Below, piece after piece: positions 7,991 through 17,076 of a stretch of 64,000 nucleotides of DNA (positions within the stretch are counted from its first letter, which is position 1; every line of letters begins with the position of its first letter). The position numbers and the translations under genes are program-made. The notes beneath the pieces were generated by a model. The model was not told where the DNA came from, made no database searches, and saw only the letters and a program-made list of their open reading frames with translations. The DNA comes from Nitrospira sp. (GTDB lineage Bacteria > Nitrospirota > Nitrospiria > Nitrospirales > Nitrospiraceae), in contig JARFXR010000001.1 of the NCBI GenBank assembly GCA_029194535.1, forward strand, positions 620,001 through 684,000. Direction: 5' to 3'.

Positions 7991-8416
7991 ATGGGGAAGA
8001 GTTTGAATGGAACCAAGAGTCACGACAATCTCAAACATGCATTCGCGGGCGAATCGCAAGCTAACCGCCGATACCTGTATTTTGCCCGACGGGCAGATAT
8101 CGAAGGCTATCCCGACGTCGGTGGACTGTTTCGCGACACGTCGGAGGCGGAGACGGGCCACGCGTTCGGGCACCTGGATTTTCTGAAGGAAGTGGGCGAC
8201 CCGGCCACCGGCGTGGCGATCGGGAACACCGAAGCCAATCTGAAGTCCGCCATCGAAGGGGAGACCTACGAGTATACGCAGATGTATCCCGGCATGGCGA
8301 AGACGGCGCGTGATGAAGGCTTTGCCGAGCTGGCCGAATGGTTCGAAACCTTGGCCAAGGCCGAGCGGTCGCACGCGAATCGCTTTCAAAAGGGACTCGA
8401 CAGCCTCAAAAGCTGA
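7991..8416 (+). CDS. Rubrerythrin-like ferritin-fold protein without a rubredoxin domain
   Basis: The 141-aa four-helix protein has di-iron ligands typical of rubrerythrin: E in AFAGESQA, ExxH in SEAETGH, E in EGETYEY, and ExxH in AKAERSH. These oxidise iron or reduce peroxide in the cytoplasm. The C-terminal rubredoxin domain of classical rubrerythrin is absent, so electrons must come from a partner. The next two genes (Fe-S oxidoreductase and DUF3501) are its common neighbours in many bacteria. I chose the ATG at 7991 because it follows AAGGAGG; the frame upstream is not conserved-looking. Confidence 0.88.
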   Translation: MGKSLNGTKSHDNLKHAFAGESQANRRYLYFARRADIEGYPDVGGLFRDTSEAETGHAFGHLDFLKEVGDPATGVAIGNTEANLKSAIEGETYEYTQMYPGMAKTARDEGFAELAEWFETLAKAERSHANRFQKGLDSLKS

Positions 8417-8511
8417 ACGTGTGCTTCGGCATTCGACCGCTGGGTTCACCGCGGCACACCACGAAGGGGGTGTCGCAGTGACGCCGGTGGGCTGATCGGC
8501 GACCTGCCTGT

Positions 8512-9789
8512 GTGTCCATGAAAGCCCTCAGTCTCATCACTCCCGTCGATCCCGTCAAACTGGACAGGGAAACGCTCAGGATCTATGAGATATGCGAAGG
8601 CTGCCGGCGCTGTTTCAATCTGTGCCCTTCCTTCAACACGCTCCTCGACCGCATCGACAGCTACGAGGGCGCCGTCGCCAAACTGACGCCGGAGGATCAC
8701 CATCGGGTGGTGGACGAGTGTTACTACTGTAAACTCTGCTTCAACCACTGTCCGTACACGCCGCCTCATCAGTACGATCTCGACTTTCCCCTGCTGATGG
8801 TGCTGTGGAAGAAGCGGTTGGCGGCGGAACGAGGCGTGCGCTGGCGGGACCGCCTCTTGATCATGACCGACCTCATCGGACAACTGGGGAGTCTGACGGC
8901 CCCCCTGACGAACCGTCTCCTGGAAAGCAGGCTGGCTCGCCGCCTGCTCGAACTCATCCTAGGTGTCCATCGAGAGCGGCACGTGCTCCATTTTGCGCGC
9001 GAGACATTTCCCGTTTGGTTCGGCCGGCGTGGGGTGCCGCCTCGACCGGCCCCGATCCGCAAGGTGGCCCTGTTTTCGAGTTGCTTGGTGAACTACCAGG
9101 CGACGGATGTCGGAAAGGCGACGGTGCAGGTGCTCGAAAAGAACGGGGTGGAGGTGGTGTTGCCGGAGCAGCGTTGCTGTGGCATGCCGAGCTTCGACCT
9201 TGGCGACAACCGGGCGATCGGCGTCGCCGCACGGGCGAATGTGGACTCGCTCTATCCCTGGGTTGCACAGGGCTACGACGTCGTCGTTCCGACCGTCAGC
9301 TGCAGCCTCATGCTCAAGCGGGAGTATCAGGAAGTGATCTCCGACGAGAAGACGAAGCGGCTCGCCGAACGAACGTTCGACATATGCGAATATCTGATGA
9401 AAATGAAAAAGGACGGTCAGCTGTCGACCGATTTTAGACACAAGCCAGGACGCGTCGCTTACCAGGTTCCCTGCCATCTGCGGGACCAGAACATCGGGTT
9501 CAAATCCAAGGAATTGATGGAATGTGCCGGCGCGCAGGTCGACGTCATCGAGAAGTGTTCGGGACATGACGGGACCTGGTCGGCAAAAACCGAATTCTTC
9601 CCGCTTTCGCTGACCATCGCCGCCAAAGCCGTTCGGGTCATCGAGAAGGCTCCGGCCGACGTGATCGCCTCCGACTGTCCTCTGGCGGGCCTGCAGTTGG
9701 ATCAGGCCGGCGCGTCGGCCCACGTCGGGGGGAGAGCTTCGCTCCATCCGATCCAGATTGTTCGTGACGCCTACGGGTTACCCAAGTGA
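8512..9789 (+). CDS. GlpC/HdrD-like Fe-S oxidoreductase
   Basis: The 425-aa protein starts with two [4Fe-4S] motifs, CEGCRRCFNLCP and CYYCKLCFNHCP. Two CCG-type domains follow. The first is intact (QRCCGMPSFD); the second keeps CHLRDQN but has KCSGHDGTW where CCG is usual. Such proteins relay electrons to quinone or to partner enzymes. Between rubrerythrin and DUF3501 it probably supplies electrons to rubrerythrin. The stop overlaps the next start by 4 bp. The physiological donor is unknown. Confidence 0.85.
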   Translation: MSMKALSLITPVDPVKLDRETLRIYEICEGCRRCFNLCPSFNTLLDRIDSYEGAVAKLTPEDHHRVVDECYYCKLCFNHCPYTPPHQYDLDFPLLMVLWKKRLAAERGVRWRDRLLIMTDLIGQLGSLTAPLTNRLLESRLARRLLELILGVHRERHVLHFARETFPVWFGRRGVPPRPAPIRKVALFSSCLVNYQATDVGKATVQVLEKNGVEVVLPEQRCCGMPSFDLGDNRAIGVAARANVDSLYPWVAQGYDVVVPTVSCSLMLKREYQEVISDEKTKRLAERTFDICEYLMKMKKDGQLSTDFRHKPGRVAYQVPCHLRDQNIGFKSKELMECAGAQVDVIEKCSGHDGTWSAKTEFFPLSLTIAAKAVRVIEKAPADVIASDCPLAGLQLDQAGASAHVGGRASLHPIQIVRDAYGLPK

Positions 9790-10376
9790 AGCGGTTGATT
9801 CAAGAGGATATTCTCTCCATTGAGGAGTATGAACGGCAGCGGGAGCGGTTACGGTCCGGGATCATCGAACTCAAGCGCCGCCGGCGGATTGCGCTCGGAC
9901 CGGTCATCACGCTGGTCTTCGAGAACCGCGAGACGCTGCAGTTCCAAGTCCAGGAAATGATCCGCGTGGAACGTATCATGGATCCGCGCAAGATCCAGGA
10001 CGAGTTGGACGTCTATAACGAGCTGTTGCCCTCACGCGATGAGCTCAGCGCCACCCTCTTGATCGAGATCACCGAGGAAGCGAAGATGAAGGAGTGGCTC
10101 GATCGATTCATGGGACTGGACCAGGGCGAGAAGCTGGCTATTGCGAGCGGGGCCGAGCGGGCCGTTGGGCTGTTCGAAGGGGGCCATAGCCATGAAACCA
10201 AGATCAGCGCAGTGCATTTCGTGCGGTTCCGTCCGTCGGCTCGATTGAAACGTGCCTTGGCGGATCTGCGCCAAGCCGTCACCATCGTGGTCGATCACAA
10301 CGGGTATCGAATGGACGTACCCGTGCCGGGAACCATGCGGGAAGAATGGCTTGCCGACTTGCGCGAAAGCCCGTAA
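9786..10376 (+). CDS. DUF3501 family protein
   Basis: The sequence matches the pattern I know for DUF3501: LIQEDILSIEEYERQR at the start, RRRRIALGPVITLVFENRET, then QVQEMIRVERI and a C-terminal domain with YRMDVPVP. Function is unknown. The family is regularly encoded with rubrerythrin and the CCG-type Fe-S protein, as here. The GTG start overlaps the preceding stop (GTGA), indicating translational coupling. A peroxide-defence or iron-related role follows from context only. Confidence 0.85.
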   Translation: MKRLIQEDILSIEEYERQRERLRSGIIELKRRRRIALGPVITLVFENRETLQFQVQEMIRVERIMDPRKIQDELDVYNELLPSRDELSATLLIEITEEAKMKEWLDRFMGLDQGEKLAIASGAERAVGLFEGGHSHETKISAVHFVRFRPSARLKRALADLRQAVTIVVDHNGYRMDVPVPGTMREEWLADLRESP

Positions 10377-10401
10377 TTTTGATAACGCACAATTCACAAC
10401 T

Positions 10402-11154
10402 ATGGCTCCCGTTCTCTTGACCAAACGGATCGAATTCGCGGCCGCGCACCGCTATTTCCGGCCCGAATGGGACGAAGCTAAGAATCGCGCGGTATTCGGG
10501 CGCTGCTTCAACCCTCCCGCGCATGGGCACAATTACCTGCTCGAAGTCACCGTGTCGGGCGACGTGGATCCCCAGACCGGCATGGTCATCAACCTCTTCG
10601 ATCTGAAGCGCGTGCTGCTGGGGATGATCGAGGAGTTCGATCATAAGAATCTCAATCTCGATATGCCGTATTTCGTCGACCGGATCCCCACGTCGGAGAA
10701 CCTGGCGCGAGTTCTGTGGACCAAACTCGAGTCTCAACCCGATATCGGCACGCTGCACGCCGTCCGGCTGTATGAGGATGAGGATCTTTTTGCCGAGATC
10801 ACGGCTGCCGGCGGGTTGGATACGGTCAACGTCACCCGGCGCTATTCCTTCACAACGATGCAGGAAGACAATCAAGGCCGGCAATGGGATTGTTTCGTGA
10901 CCGTTCAAGGACACATCGACCCCGTCACCGGGATGGTTACCGACATTGCGGTTTTGAATCGGTTGGTGGAGGAGCATGTTCTCGCGATGTTGGACCGACG
11001 GGACCTTCGCGAGGTCTTTGCACGGAACGCCGTAACCGGGCCGTCTCTCATCGAATTCATCTGGACCTCGCTCGTCTCGCGCATCCCCTCAGGGAAGCTC
11101 GTCCATCTGCAGCTCGTTCATTCGCGCGATCTCTCCTTCAGTTACTCGGCGTGA
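10402..11154 (+). CDS. Tandem-domain 6-pyruvoyl/6-carboxy-tetrahydropterin synthase-like protein
   Basis: Two PTPS/QueD-like domains lie in one 250-aa chain. The first (residues ~1-125) has the zinc histidines in FAAAHRYF and PPAHGHNY, the catalytic cysteine in FGRCFNP and the DHKNLN segment. The second (~130-250) begins RRYSFTTMQ and keeps TVQGHIDPVTGMVTD and LDRR but lacks the zinc histidines, so it is probably structural or a substrate lid. Products of this family feed queuosine or biopterin synthesis. The ATG at 10402 follows a weak site 25 bp after DUF3501. QueD versus PTPS activity cannot be decided here. Confidence 0.8.
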   Translation: MAPVLLTKRIEFAAAHRYFRPEWDEAKNRAVFGRCFNPPAHGHNYLLEVTVSGDVDPQTGMVINLFDLKRVLLGMIEEFDHKNLNLDMPYFVDRIPTSENLARVLWTKLESQPDIGTLHAVRLYEDEDLFAEITAAGGLDTVNVTRRYSFTTMQEDNQGRQWDCFVTVQGHIDPVTGMVTDIAVLNRLVEEHVLAMLDRRDLREVFARNAVTGPSLIEFIWTSLVSRIPSGKLVHLQLVHSRDLSFSYSA

Positions 11155-11404
11155 TCCAACGCATCGGGCGATCGGAGATGGCGCAGACGGTGCGTTGCTC
11201 GCGTCATCGCACTCCCGCGCTCTAGCTGTAGGCACGCACAGCTGGCGTCACCCGAACCGCTCGCAAGCGATCAAGAACGGATCAACTGGATCCGTGTCCC
11301 GTGACCATCCGAGGTACGGAGCGCGGCCTCCAGCCTGGCGTGATGCTTCAGCGACTGTGCTGCGAAGCCAATGATCGGCGCGACCATGCCGAGTCGCCTG
11401 GTCT
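11155..11404. other. Convergent intergenic region
   Basis: This gap between the QueD-like gene (plus) and the histidine kinase (minus) shows no convincing gene, tRNA or terminator. A short imperfect hairpin (AGCTGT ... CAGCT near 11225-11243) is visible but lacks a T tract. Confidence 0.3.
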
Positions 11405-12910
11405 CTAGCGCGCGGCGCCGGGCAGGAGCAGTTCGTGAACCTTTTCGATGAGGGTACTAGGAAGGAACGGTTTCTGAAGAAACGGGACACCATCGGCGAC
11501 TCCGTTGGCCTGCAGCGTGTCCCCGGCGTAGCCGGACATGTACAGCACTTTGGTCTCCGGCCTCATAGCCTTCACGCCCTCGATGAAGGCGGCGCTCTTC
11601 ATCCGCGGCATGATCACGTCGGTAATGACCAGGTCGCATCGACCCTTCAATGTCTGCAGTCGCTGAAGCGCTTCGATGCCGTCGACCGCCGACAGCACAT
11701 GATACCCCTGGTCCTGCAAGATGACCGCGATGAGTTTTCGGATGCTCTCTTCGTCTTCCACGACCAGGATCATTTCTTGAGCGACGGACTGGTGCGCGTC
11801 TTTTTTCAGCGGTGCAGTTTCGGTGGTCGATCGTTCGACACGCGGGAGGTACACGCAGAAGCGGGACCCTCGTCCGAGCTCGCTTGTGACTTCGATGTAT
11901 CCCTGGCTTTGCTTCACGATGCCGTAGGCGGTGGCCAATCCCAACCCGGTTCCCTTATCCGGCCCCTTCGTCGTAAAGAACGGCTCAAAAATACGGGACA
12001 TCGTCTCGGCGCTCATGCCGCATCCCGCGTCCTGTACCACAAGCTTGACATAGGATCCGGGTTTGGCACCTGGATGCAGACGGGCGAACTCCTCGTCCAA
12101 CTCCGCATTGTCGGTTTCGATGTTGAGCAAGCCTCCATCCGGCATCGCATCGCGGGCATTTAAGACCAAATTCATGACCACCTGTCCGAGCTGCACCGGG
12201 TCGGCGAGGGCATGCCCCGTATGGGGATGAAGGACGACGACGGTCTGAATCTGTTCGCCGATCAGCTGTCGAAGAATATCTTCCATCTCTCGGATCGCTT
12301 GGTTGACGTGAAGCTCCTTTGGCTCGAACACCTGTTGCCGGCTAAAAGTCAGGAGCTTCTTGGTCAAGGCCGCCGCCCGCATACCGGCCTGGCTGATCCG
12401 TTCGAGTTCTTGCCTGGCCGGGTGTCCCCCGAGCTGCTGCAGGACGCGGTGGGCATGTCCGATGACCACCATCATGAGGTTATTGAAATCATGGGCGATT
12501 CCGCCGGCCAGCCGGCCCACGGCTTCCAGCTTCTGCGACTGACGCAGCGCATGCTCGGTTCGTTTGCGCTCGGTGATATCGACGATCGTTTCGATCACGT
12601 GGGTCCGACCGTCGGCCGTTGCGGCCTTGGACCAATGGATCAGGAGGTGCTTGTCGCCGGGGAGGGCCACCTCCTGCGACACGACCGAGTCCGTGGCCAG
12701 CGCCTCCGGCATGCGACAAAAGATACAGGGAGAAGTGCAATCGGCGAGCTTCTTGTAACAGGCTTGACCGGCGATGTCGCCGAACTTCTTGAAACCTGTC
12801 TCATTTTGAAACTGGACATGATACGTCGCCGGGTCGATGACCGTCACACTGACCGGCTGGGAGTTCAGCAGCGATCGAGCGTCGTACTGTGGATGCTTGC
12901 TCGGTGACAT
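11405..12910 (-). CDS. Hybrid histidine kinase (PAS - HisKA - HATPase - receiver)
   Basis: The 501-aa protein has no membrane segment. A PAS-like sensor (~15-115) is followed by HisKA with the phospho-histidine at H140 in GIAHDFNN, a HATPase domain (NLVLNARDAM, GTGLGLA) and a C-terminal receiver with acidic residues VVEDEES and phospho-acceptor VITDVIMP. It is a cytoplasmic sensor, possibly ending in phosphorelay to another protein. The PAS region has four clustered cysteines (C51, C58, C62, C65), suggesting metal or redox sensing. No response regulator with a DNA-binding domain is adjacent. Confidence 0.92.
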   Translation of the reverse strand: MSPSKHPQYDARSLLNSQPVSVTVIDPATYHVQFQNETGFKKFGDIAGQACYKKLADCTSPCIFCRMPEALATDSVVSQEVALPGDKHLLIHWSKAATADGRTHVIETIVDITERKRTEHALRQSQKLEAVGRLAGGIAHDFNNLMMVVIGHAHRVLQQLGGHPARQELERISQAGMRAAALTKKLLTFSRQQVFEPKELHVNQAIREMEDILRQLIGEQIQTVVVLHPHTGHALADPVQLGQVVMNLVLNARDAMPDGGLLNIETDNAELDEEFARLHPGAKPGSYVKLVVQDAGCGMSAETMSRIFEPFFTTKGPDKGTGLGLATAYGIVKQSQGYIEVTSELGRGSRFCVYLPRVERSTTETAPLKKDAHQSVAQEMILVVEDEESIRKLIAVILQDQGYHVLSAVDGIEALQRLQTLKGRCDLVITDVIMPRMKSAAFIEGVKAMRPETKVLYMSGYAGDTLQANGVADGVPFLQKPFLPSTLIEKVHELLLPGAAR

Positions 12911-13023
12911 AGCGGGAAATGGCCGGCGAAATGATGCCGTGCTTCGACATTACTATACGGTGGTATTGAGTCAAGAAAGTGGCGGGTTTTTAGATGAGGG
13001 CTTGGGTAGCAGCTTCAGGGAGC

Positions 13024-13365
13024 TCAGGCGGTCGATGACGGCAGCAGGTGGTCTGAGATCAGCGAGGCGAGTTCGGCCGGCGCCACCACTCCTTCTCGGG
13101 TCAGAAGCAGTTTACCGTGGGCAAAGAAATGTGTGGTGGGATAGGTCTCGAACACGTGGGTTTTCTTGATCTCGCGACATCGCCCCGGCACATGCATCTT
13201 GGCCTTGCCGACTTTGACCGTTGGAAACCGCGCGGCGATCTCTTCCAGGATCGGATCGTAGGTCTTGCAGGGTTCACAGGTCGCGAGGCCGTAGGCGACC
13301 ACCGAACCGGCGCCGTTCACGAATTCCTTGTAGTTCTCGTCGTTGACGTCCAGTACGGTACTCAT
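13024..13365 (-). CDS. Thioredoxin-like protein
   Basis: The 113-aa protein has a thioredoxin fold with active site CEPC (C30-C33), a cis-proline region (ETYPTTHFF) and a final helix. It would reduce disulfides in the cytoplasm and could recycle the peroxiredoxin encoded just upstream. The start is the ATG at 13365. The 71-bp gap after the peroxiredoxin gene is filled by a strong inverted repeat whose pairing would cover this gene's ribosome-binding region. Confidence 0.82.
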   Translation of the reverse strand: MSTVLDVNDENYKEFVNGAGSVVAYGLATCEPCKTYDPILEEIAARFPTVKVGKAKMHVPGRCREIKKTHVFETYPTTHFFAHGKLLLTREGVVAPAELASLISDHLLPSSTA

Positions 13366-13368
13366 AGG

Positions 13369-13432
13369 CAGTGCTGAGTGCTGAATGCTGAGTGTGAGAG
13401 AAGAAATTCCCTCAACTCAGCACTCAGCACTG
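13369..13432. repeat. Tandem-word palindrome at the peroxiredoxin-thioredoxin junction
   Basis: The left arm (13369-13393) consists of repeated TGCTGAG-type words and the right arm (13415-13432) is its near-perfect reverse complement. About 16-17 bp can pair. It occupies almost the whole gap between the upstream stop (13437) and the downstream start (13365). No T tract follows, so it is not a standard terminator. Confidence 0.75.
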
Positions 13433-13436
13433 ACGG

Positions 13437-13907
13437 CTAGTTCAGCTTCGCCAACGCGGCGAGAATATCCTTGTCCTCGCGCGCAACCTTGATTTCCTGC
13501 ACTTTCACATAGGCGACCTTGCCGTTCTTGTCCACGATCACCGTCGCACGTTTCGAACAGTTCAGCGGCTCGAAATACAGGCCGTATGCCTTCGCCGTGG
13601 TGCGATGGACGTCCGACAGCAACTGATGCTTGAGGTCCATCGCGTCAGCCCAGGCCTTGTGGGAAAAGAAACTGTCGCAGCTGATGCCGAACAATTCGGC
13701 GTGCGCGTTTTGGAACTTGGGGAAGTCGTCCGAGAGGCACTTGTTCTCTCCCTGGCACACGGGGCTCCAGTCCAGCGGATAGAAGCAGAGCACCACGTTC
13801 TTCTTGCCGCGGTAGTCGCTCAACTTCACGTCCTTCTGATCCTGGTCCTTCAAGTTGAAATCGGGGGCGGTGTCTCCAACCTTGATTTCAGGGGCTACGT
13901 CGCTCAT
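13437..13907 (-). CDS. Peroxiredoxin (AhpC/TSA family, Bcp/PrxQ-like)
   Basis: The 156-aa thiol peroxidase has the peroxidatic cysteine at C51 in PLDWSPVC and a second cysteine at C57, close to the C-x4-C arrangement of Bcp/PrxQ. Other family marks are [28 protein letters not shown] and the FGISCDS segment. It reduces peroxides using thioredoxin, and a thioredoxin-like gene follows on the same strand. The ATG at 13907 follows AGGAGG. The regulatory region upstream overlaps a 116-bp interspersed element. Confidence 0.9.
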   Translation of the reverse strand: MSDVAPEIKVGDTAPDFNLKDQDQKDVKLSDYRGKKNVVLCFYPLDWSPVCQGENKCLSDDFPKFQNAHAELFGISCDSFFSHKAWADAMDLKHQLLSDVHRTTAKAYGLYFEPLNCSKRATVIVDKNGKVAYVKVQEIKVAREDKDILAALAKLN

Positions 13908-13925
13908 CAGATGTCCTCCTTTACG

Positions 13926-14041
13926 AATGTTGAAACTGCCGCCAGCGTTGTTCTCGCATCACTCGGGCGCTCGACGTACAACAAACGTACGCCTCGCTTC
14001 CTCGTTGGTTGCGGCCGCGCTGGACGGCCAGTTTGAACATT
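13926..14041. repeat. 116-bp interspersed element with terminal inverted repeats
   Basis: The ends are imperfect inverted repeats: AATGTTGAAACTGCC at one side and GGCCAGTTTGAACATT at the other, with inner CCAGC / GCTGG. The interior contains GGCCGC and the GCGAGGCGTAC motif (minus-strand reading). Related but shorter copies occur at 27824-27892 and partially at 6368-6400. It lies just upstream of the peroxiredoxin start, in its leader or promoter. I associate such elements with Nitrospira genomes from memory, unverified. Confidence 0.6.
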
Positions 14042-14196
14042 CGATGTAGTGTGTTGTTGGCGTTTGCTTAGAGGCCTTCGGGAGGGTCCTCTATCCGACC
14101 TTCGACTTTTGTACCGTGCTCGTTGAAAGCTTGTCAACGGCCCTGAAGGCCTAGCCGATCCGGTAAACTCTCTAACTGGCTGATATCGCAGAAGAT

Positions 14197-14946
14197 CTAT
14201 GCCTTGATCTCCCGGAACCCCTGCATGCGCCCTGTTGGTGCGGCAGTGCGATGATTGGTGACCCTGATGGTGCGTCCGACCATCGGCAGGTGAAACGCCG
14301 TGCCGATTTTCGGGGAGACGCCGATCCGGATCATTTCATGAGCGGATTCTGCCAGCAGATCCTTGGACTGTTGCTCGGAGAGTCCCTTCGGCTGGAAGGT
14401 CTCCAGCTCGTCTATCCCGAATTTGGCGAGCCCCAGCGTGTACCACCATGTGTGGTCTGGCCTGGCCTCGTCGTCCTGGGCGACCGTGACATGGTCGTCG
14501 ACGACGAACTCCGTGAGGGTGCGGTCTTTCCAGTCCGAAGGATTCAAGTATTGGCGGGTCGCCAAGTCGTGGGCGGTGCCCTGAGTCAGGAGCGTCAGCC
14601 CGCGGGTCACCCGCGCGGCGAAGAGCACCGAATCGGGCATCTCGCGCGGGGTCGTCACCGACGGCGCGACCGCTCCCATCGATTCATGCTCCCATGCCAG
14701 CTGGTCTTTGAGCCCGGCCTGATGGGAGGCCGGAAGGGGAATGACGACATGCGCAGTCCAGGGTCCATGGCTGAGACGCCAGGACTCCGGCGAGTCCTCT
14801 TCGGGTCTGATGAACAGGGGACCATGATACTCGAGATCGTACCAGGTCTTGAGTTCCTCGGCGCCGGGCGCGCTGCCTCGATAGCCGATGAAGTAGAGCG
14901 GCGGCCGTTTGGAAGAAGGTTTGGGGCCTTTCTTCTTGATTCTCAA
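14197..14946 (-). CDS. Hypothetical protein (249 aa)
   Basis: I recognise no family with confidence. The N-terminus is basic (MRIKKKGPKPSSKRP), followed by GYRGSAPGAEELKTWYDLEYHGPL. The protein is soluble and rich in Trp and His. A central segment (SVLFAARVTRGLTLLTQGTA) and a late one (GLAKFGIDELETFQPKGL) look like helices of a compact domain. It lies 87 bp downstream of typA on the same strand, so it may be co-transcribed with it. The start is a single good ATG. Confidence 0.5.
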   Translation of the reverse strand: MRIKKKGPKPSSKRPPLYFIGYRGSAPGAEELKTWYDLEYHGPLFIRPEEDSPESWRLSHGPWTAHVVIPLPASHQAGLKDQLAWEHESMGAVAPSVTTPREMPDSVLFAARVTRGLTLLTQGTAHDLATRQYLNPSDWKDRTLTEFVVDDHVTVAQDDEARPDHTWWYTLGLAKFGIDELETFQPKGLSEQQSKDLLAESAHEMIRIGVSPKIGTAFHLPMVGRTIRVTNHRTAAPTGRMQGFREIKA

Positions 14947-14958
14947 GTCTGTCGTCCC

Positions 14959-15024
14959 TCGTGAATCGTCTCTCGCCAGTTGCCGCTCACCTCTTTAAGC
15001 GCTTCACGAGCGATGTTTCACGCA
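14959..15024. repeat. Degenerate tandem-word palindrome after typA
   Basis: Words of the TCGTGAA type (14959-14968) face TTCACGA and GTTTCACGC words at 15002-15022. The vocabulary matches the clear palindrome at 19740-19806, but pairing is weak. It sits between the typA stop and the next start. Confidence 0.4.
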
Positions 15025-15032
15025 TCACACAC

Positions 15033-16889
15033 TCATTTCCCGGCTTTGCGGGCCTTGCGGCGGTCTTCAGGATTGAGCAGTCGCTTCCGGATGCGAAGGT
15101 TGTGAGGAGTAACTTCGACCAATTCATCCTGTCCGATGTACTCCAAGGCAAACTCCAGCGACATCTCTCGAGGCGGCGTCAGGATCAAGGCCTCATCCGA
15201 TCCGGAGGCGCGCATATTCGAAAGGTGTTTCTCCTTGCAGACGTTGACGTCGAGATCCTCGTCGCGGCTGTTCTCGCCGACCACCATCCCGCGGTACACC
15301 TCGACGCCCGGGCCGATGAACATCACGCCGCGTTCCTGAGTCATGAATAGAGCGTAGGCGGTGCTGGCCCCGTCTTCGAAGGCGCAAAGCGATCCATGGG
15401 GTGTGATGAGCAAGTCCTCCTTGTCGGCCGCTTCGTAGGACTTGAATACGTGATGCATGATCACCGTGCCTCGCGTCTTGGCCAGTAGAATGTTCTTCAG
15501 TCCCATGATGCCGCGGGTCGGAATGTGGTATTCCAGATGCATTTCGCTCGGCCCGGCGTCGGAATGAACCAGCCTCATGTGGCGCATTTCGCCGCGACGC
15601 TTGCCCACCTCCTCGATGACGGCGCCCTGATAGGTTTCCGGCACCTGGATCGTGAGCTCTTCATACGGCTCAGTGACCTTGTCTCCGTCGCGATGAAGAA
15701 TGACTTCAGGCTGGCTTACCTGCAGTTCGTACCCTTCTCTCCGCATTTGTTCGATCAGCACCCCAAGATGCAGTTCCCCGCGGCCGGCGACGAGAAATCG
15801 GTCGGCGCTGTCCGTCTCCTGTACGCGCAGGGAGACGTTGGTTTCGAGCTCCTTGAAGAGTCGTTCCCGCAGATGGCGTGAGGTGAGGAACTTACCCTCA
15901 CGTCCGGCAAACGGACTGTTGTTCACGGAAAAGGTCATCTGGACGGTCGGCTCGTCGATCGTGACTCGCGGCAAGGCCAACGGTTGTTCCGCATCCGCCA
16001 CGGTGTCCCCGATATTGACCTCGTCCAGGCCTGCGACGGCGACGATCTCCCCGGCCTCGGCCTGCTCGACGTCCGTCCGTTCCAGGCCCGAGTACACCGC
16101 GAGGTCCGAAACTCTGCCGGGATACTGCGCGCCGTCCTTCCCGACGACGATGACCTGTTGCCGTCGCGCGATCGAGCCCGATTGGATCTTGCCCACGGCC
16201 ATCTTTCCTTTGTAGGAATCGTAGGCCAACGCCAGGACCAGGATCTGAAGGGGTGCCTTGCTGTGAATGGTGGGAGCCGGAATCTTCTGCAAGACCGTAT
16301 CGAGCAAGGGGGTGATGTCGGTGCCGGGCTTGTTGACATCGAGCGTCGCGATGCCCCTGATGGCGGACGTGTACACGAGGGGGAAGTCGAGCTGCTCATC
16401 CGTAGCGTTCAGATGCACGAACAGGTCGAAGGTACGGTTCACCACGTCGTCGATGACCGCGTCCGGCCGGTCGATCTTGTTGATGACGACGATGGCTTTG
16501 TGACCGAGCGCCAGCGCCTTGCGCAGCACGAAGGTCGTCTGCGGCATCGGCCCTTCCTTCGCGTCGACGAGAATGAGAACCCCATCCACCATCCGCAGCG
16601 TCCGTTCCACCTCGCCGCCGAAATCCGCATGGCCCGGCGTATCGACGATGTTGATCTTGACGCCCTGATAGGTAACGCTGGCGTTCTTGGCTCGGATCGT
16701 GATGCCGCGTTCACGCTCCTGGTCCATCGAATCAAGAATCCGCTCCCCCATATCCTCGATCTTGCGATGGACTCGGGTCTGGCGCAGCAGGGCGTCGACG
16801 AGCGTGGTCTTGCCGTGGTCGACGTGCGCGATGATGGCGATGTTGCGGATATCGTTTCGTCGATCGTGAGGGGCGCGTAAGTTCGACAT
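15033..16889 (-). CDS. typA: Ribosome-associated translational GTPase TypA/BipA
   Basis: The 618-aa GTPase is related to EF-G. G motifs are [10 protein letters not shown] (G1), the GITI region of switch [13 protein letters not shown] (G3), NKIDRPDA (G4) and TSAIRG (G5). The C-terminal BipA-specific part includes [17 protein letters not shown] and [10 protein letters not shown]. It acts in ribosome assembly and stress or cold adaptation. I set the start at the ATG at 16889 ([11 protein letters not shown]); the open frame further upstream crosses a terminator hairpin and is not conserved. That hairpin suggests attenuation. Confidence 0.95.
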   Translation of the reverse strand: MSNLRAPHDRRNDIRNIAIIAHVDHGKTTLVDALLRQTRVHRKIEDMGERILDSMDQERERGITIRAKNASVTYQGVKINIVDTPGHADFGGEVERTLRMVDGVLILVDAKEGPMPQTTFVLRKALALGHKAIVVINKIDRPDAVIDDVVNRTFDLFVHLNATDEQLDFPLVYTSAIRGIATLDVNKPGTDITPLLDTVLQKIPAPTIHSKAPLQILVLALAYDSYKGKMAVGKIQSGSIARRQQVIVVGKDGAQYPGRVSDLAVYSGLERTDVEQAEAGEIVAVAGLDEVNIGDTVADAEQPLALPRVTIDEPTVQMTFSVNNSPFAGREGKFLTSRHLRERLFKELETNVSLRVQETDSADRFLVAGRGELHLGVLIEQMRREGYELQVSQPEVILHRDGDKVTEPYEELTIQVPETYQGAVIEEVGKRRGEMRHMRLVHSDAGPSEMHLEYHIPTRGIMGLKNILLAKTRGTVIMHHVFKSYEAADKEDLLITPHGSLCAFEDGASTAYALFMTQERGVMFIGPGVEVYRGMVVGENSRDEDLDVNVCKEKHLSNMRASGSDEALILTPPREMSLEFALEYIGQDELVEVTPHNLRIRKRLLNPEDRRKARKAGK

Positions 16890-16910
16890 GATCGTAGCGT
16901 TCGTCCGGCG

Positions 16911-16937
16911 AAAAAAAAGACGCCCCTGTCGGGCGTC
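16911..16937 (-). terminator. Intrinsic-terminator hairpin in the typA leader
   Basis: On the minus strand GACGCCC pairs perfectly with GGGCGTC around a 5-nt loop and is followed by eight Ts (complement of 16911-16918), 21 nt before the typA ATG. No minus-strand gene lies upstream that it could terminate, because PBP1A is divergent. It is therefore best read as an attenuator or leader terminator for typA. Confidence 0.75.
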
Positions 16938-17076
16938 GGAAAGCAGTATACCCGAAGCGCCGGCGAGGGAACAAGCGGAACCGCGACGGCTGTTTGCTTG
17001 AGTTTTCGGACCTCCCGGGGTATGGTGAACTCCACGAATTCCTACCCATGACCGGGCCCGACAGGGCATCAATCCA

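Noticed and set aside
15033-16889. EF-G or LepA instead of TypA
   Set aside because: Length (618 aa) and the C-terminal BipA-type blocks fit TypA; LepA- or EF-G-specific segments are absent.
16890-17072. N-terminal extension of TypA by 61 residues
   Set aside because: It crosses the terminator hairpin at 16911-16937 and has no conserved sequence. TypA proteins begin near [11 protein letters not shown].
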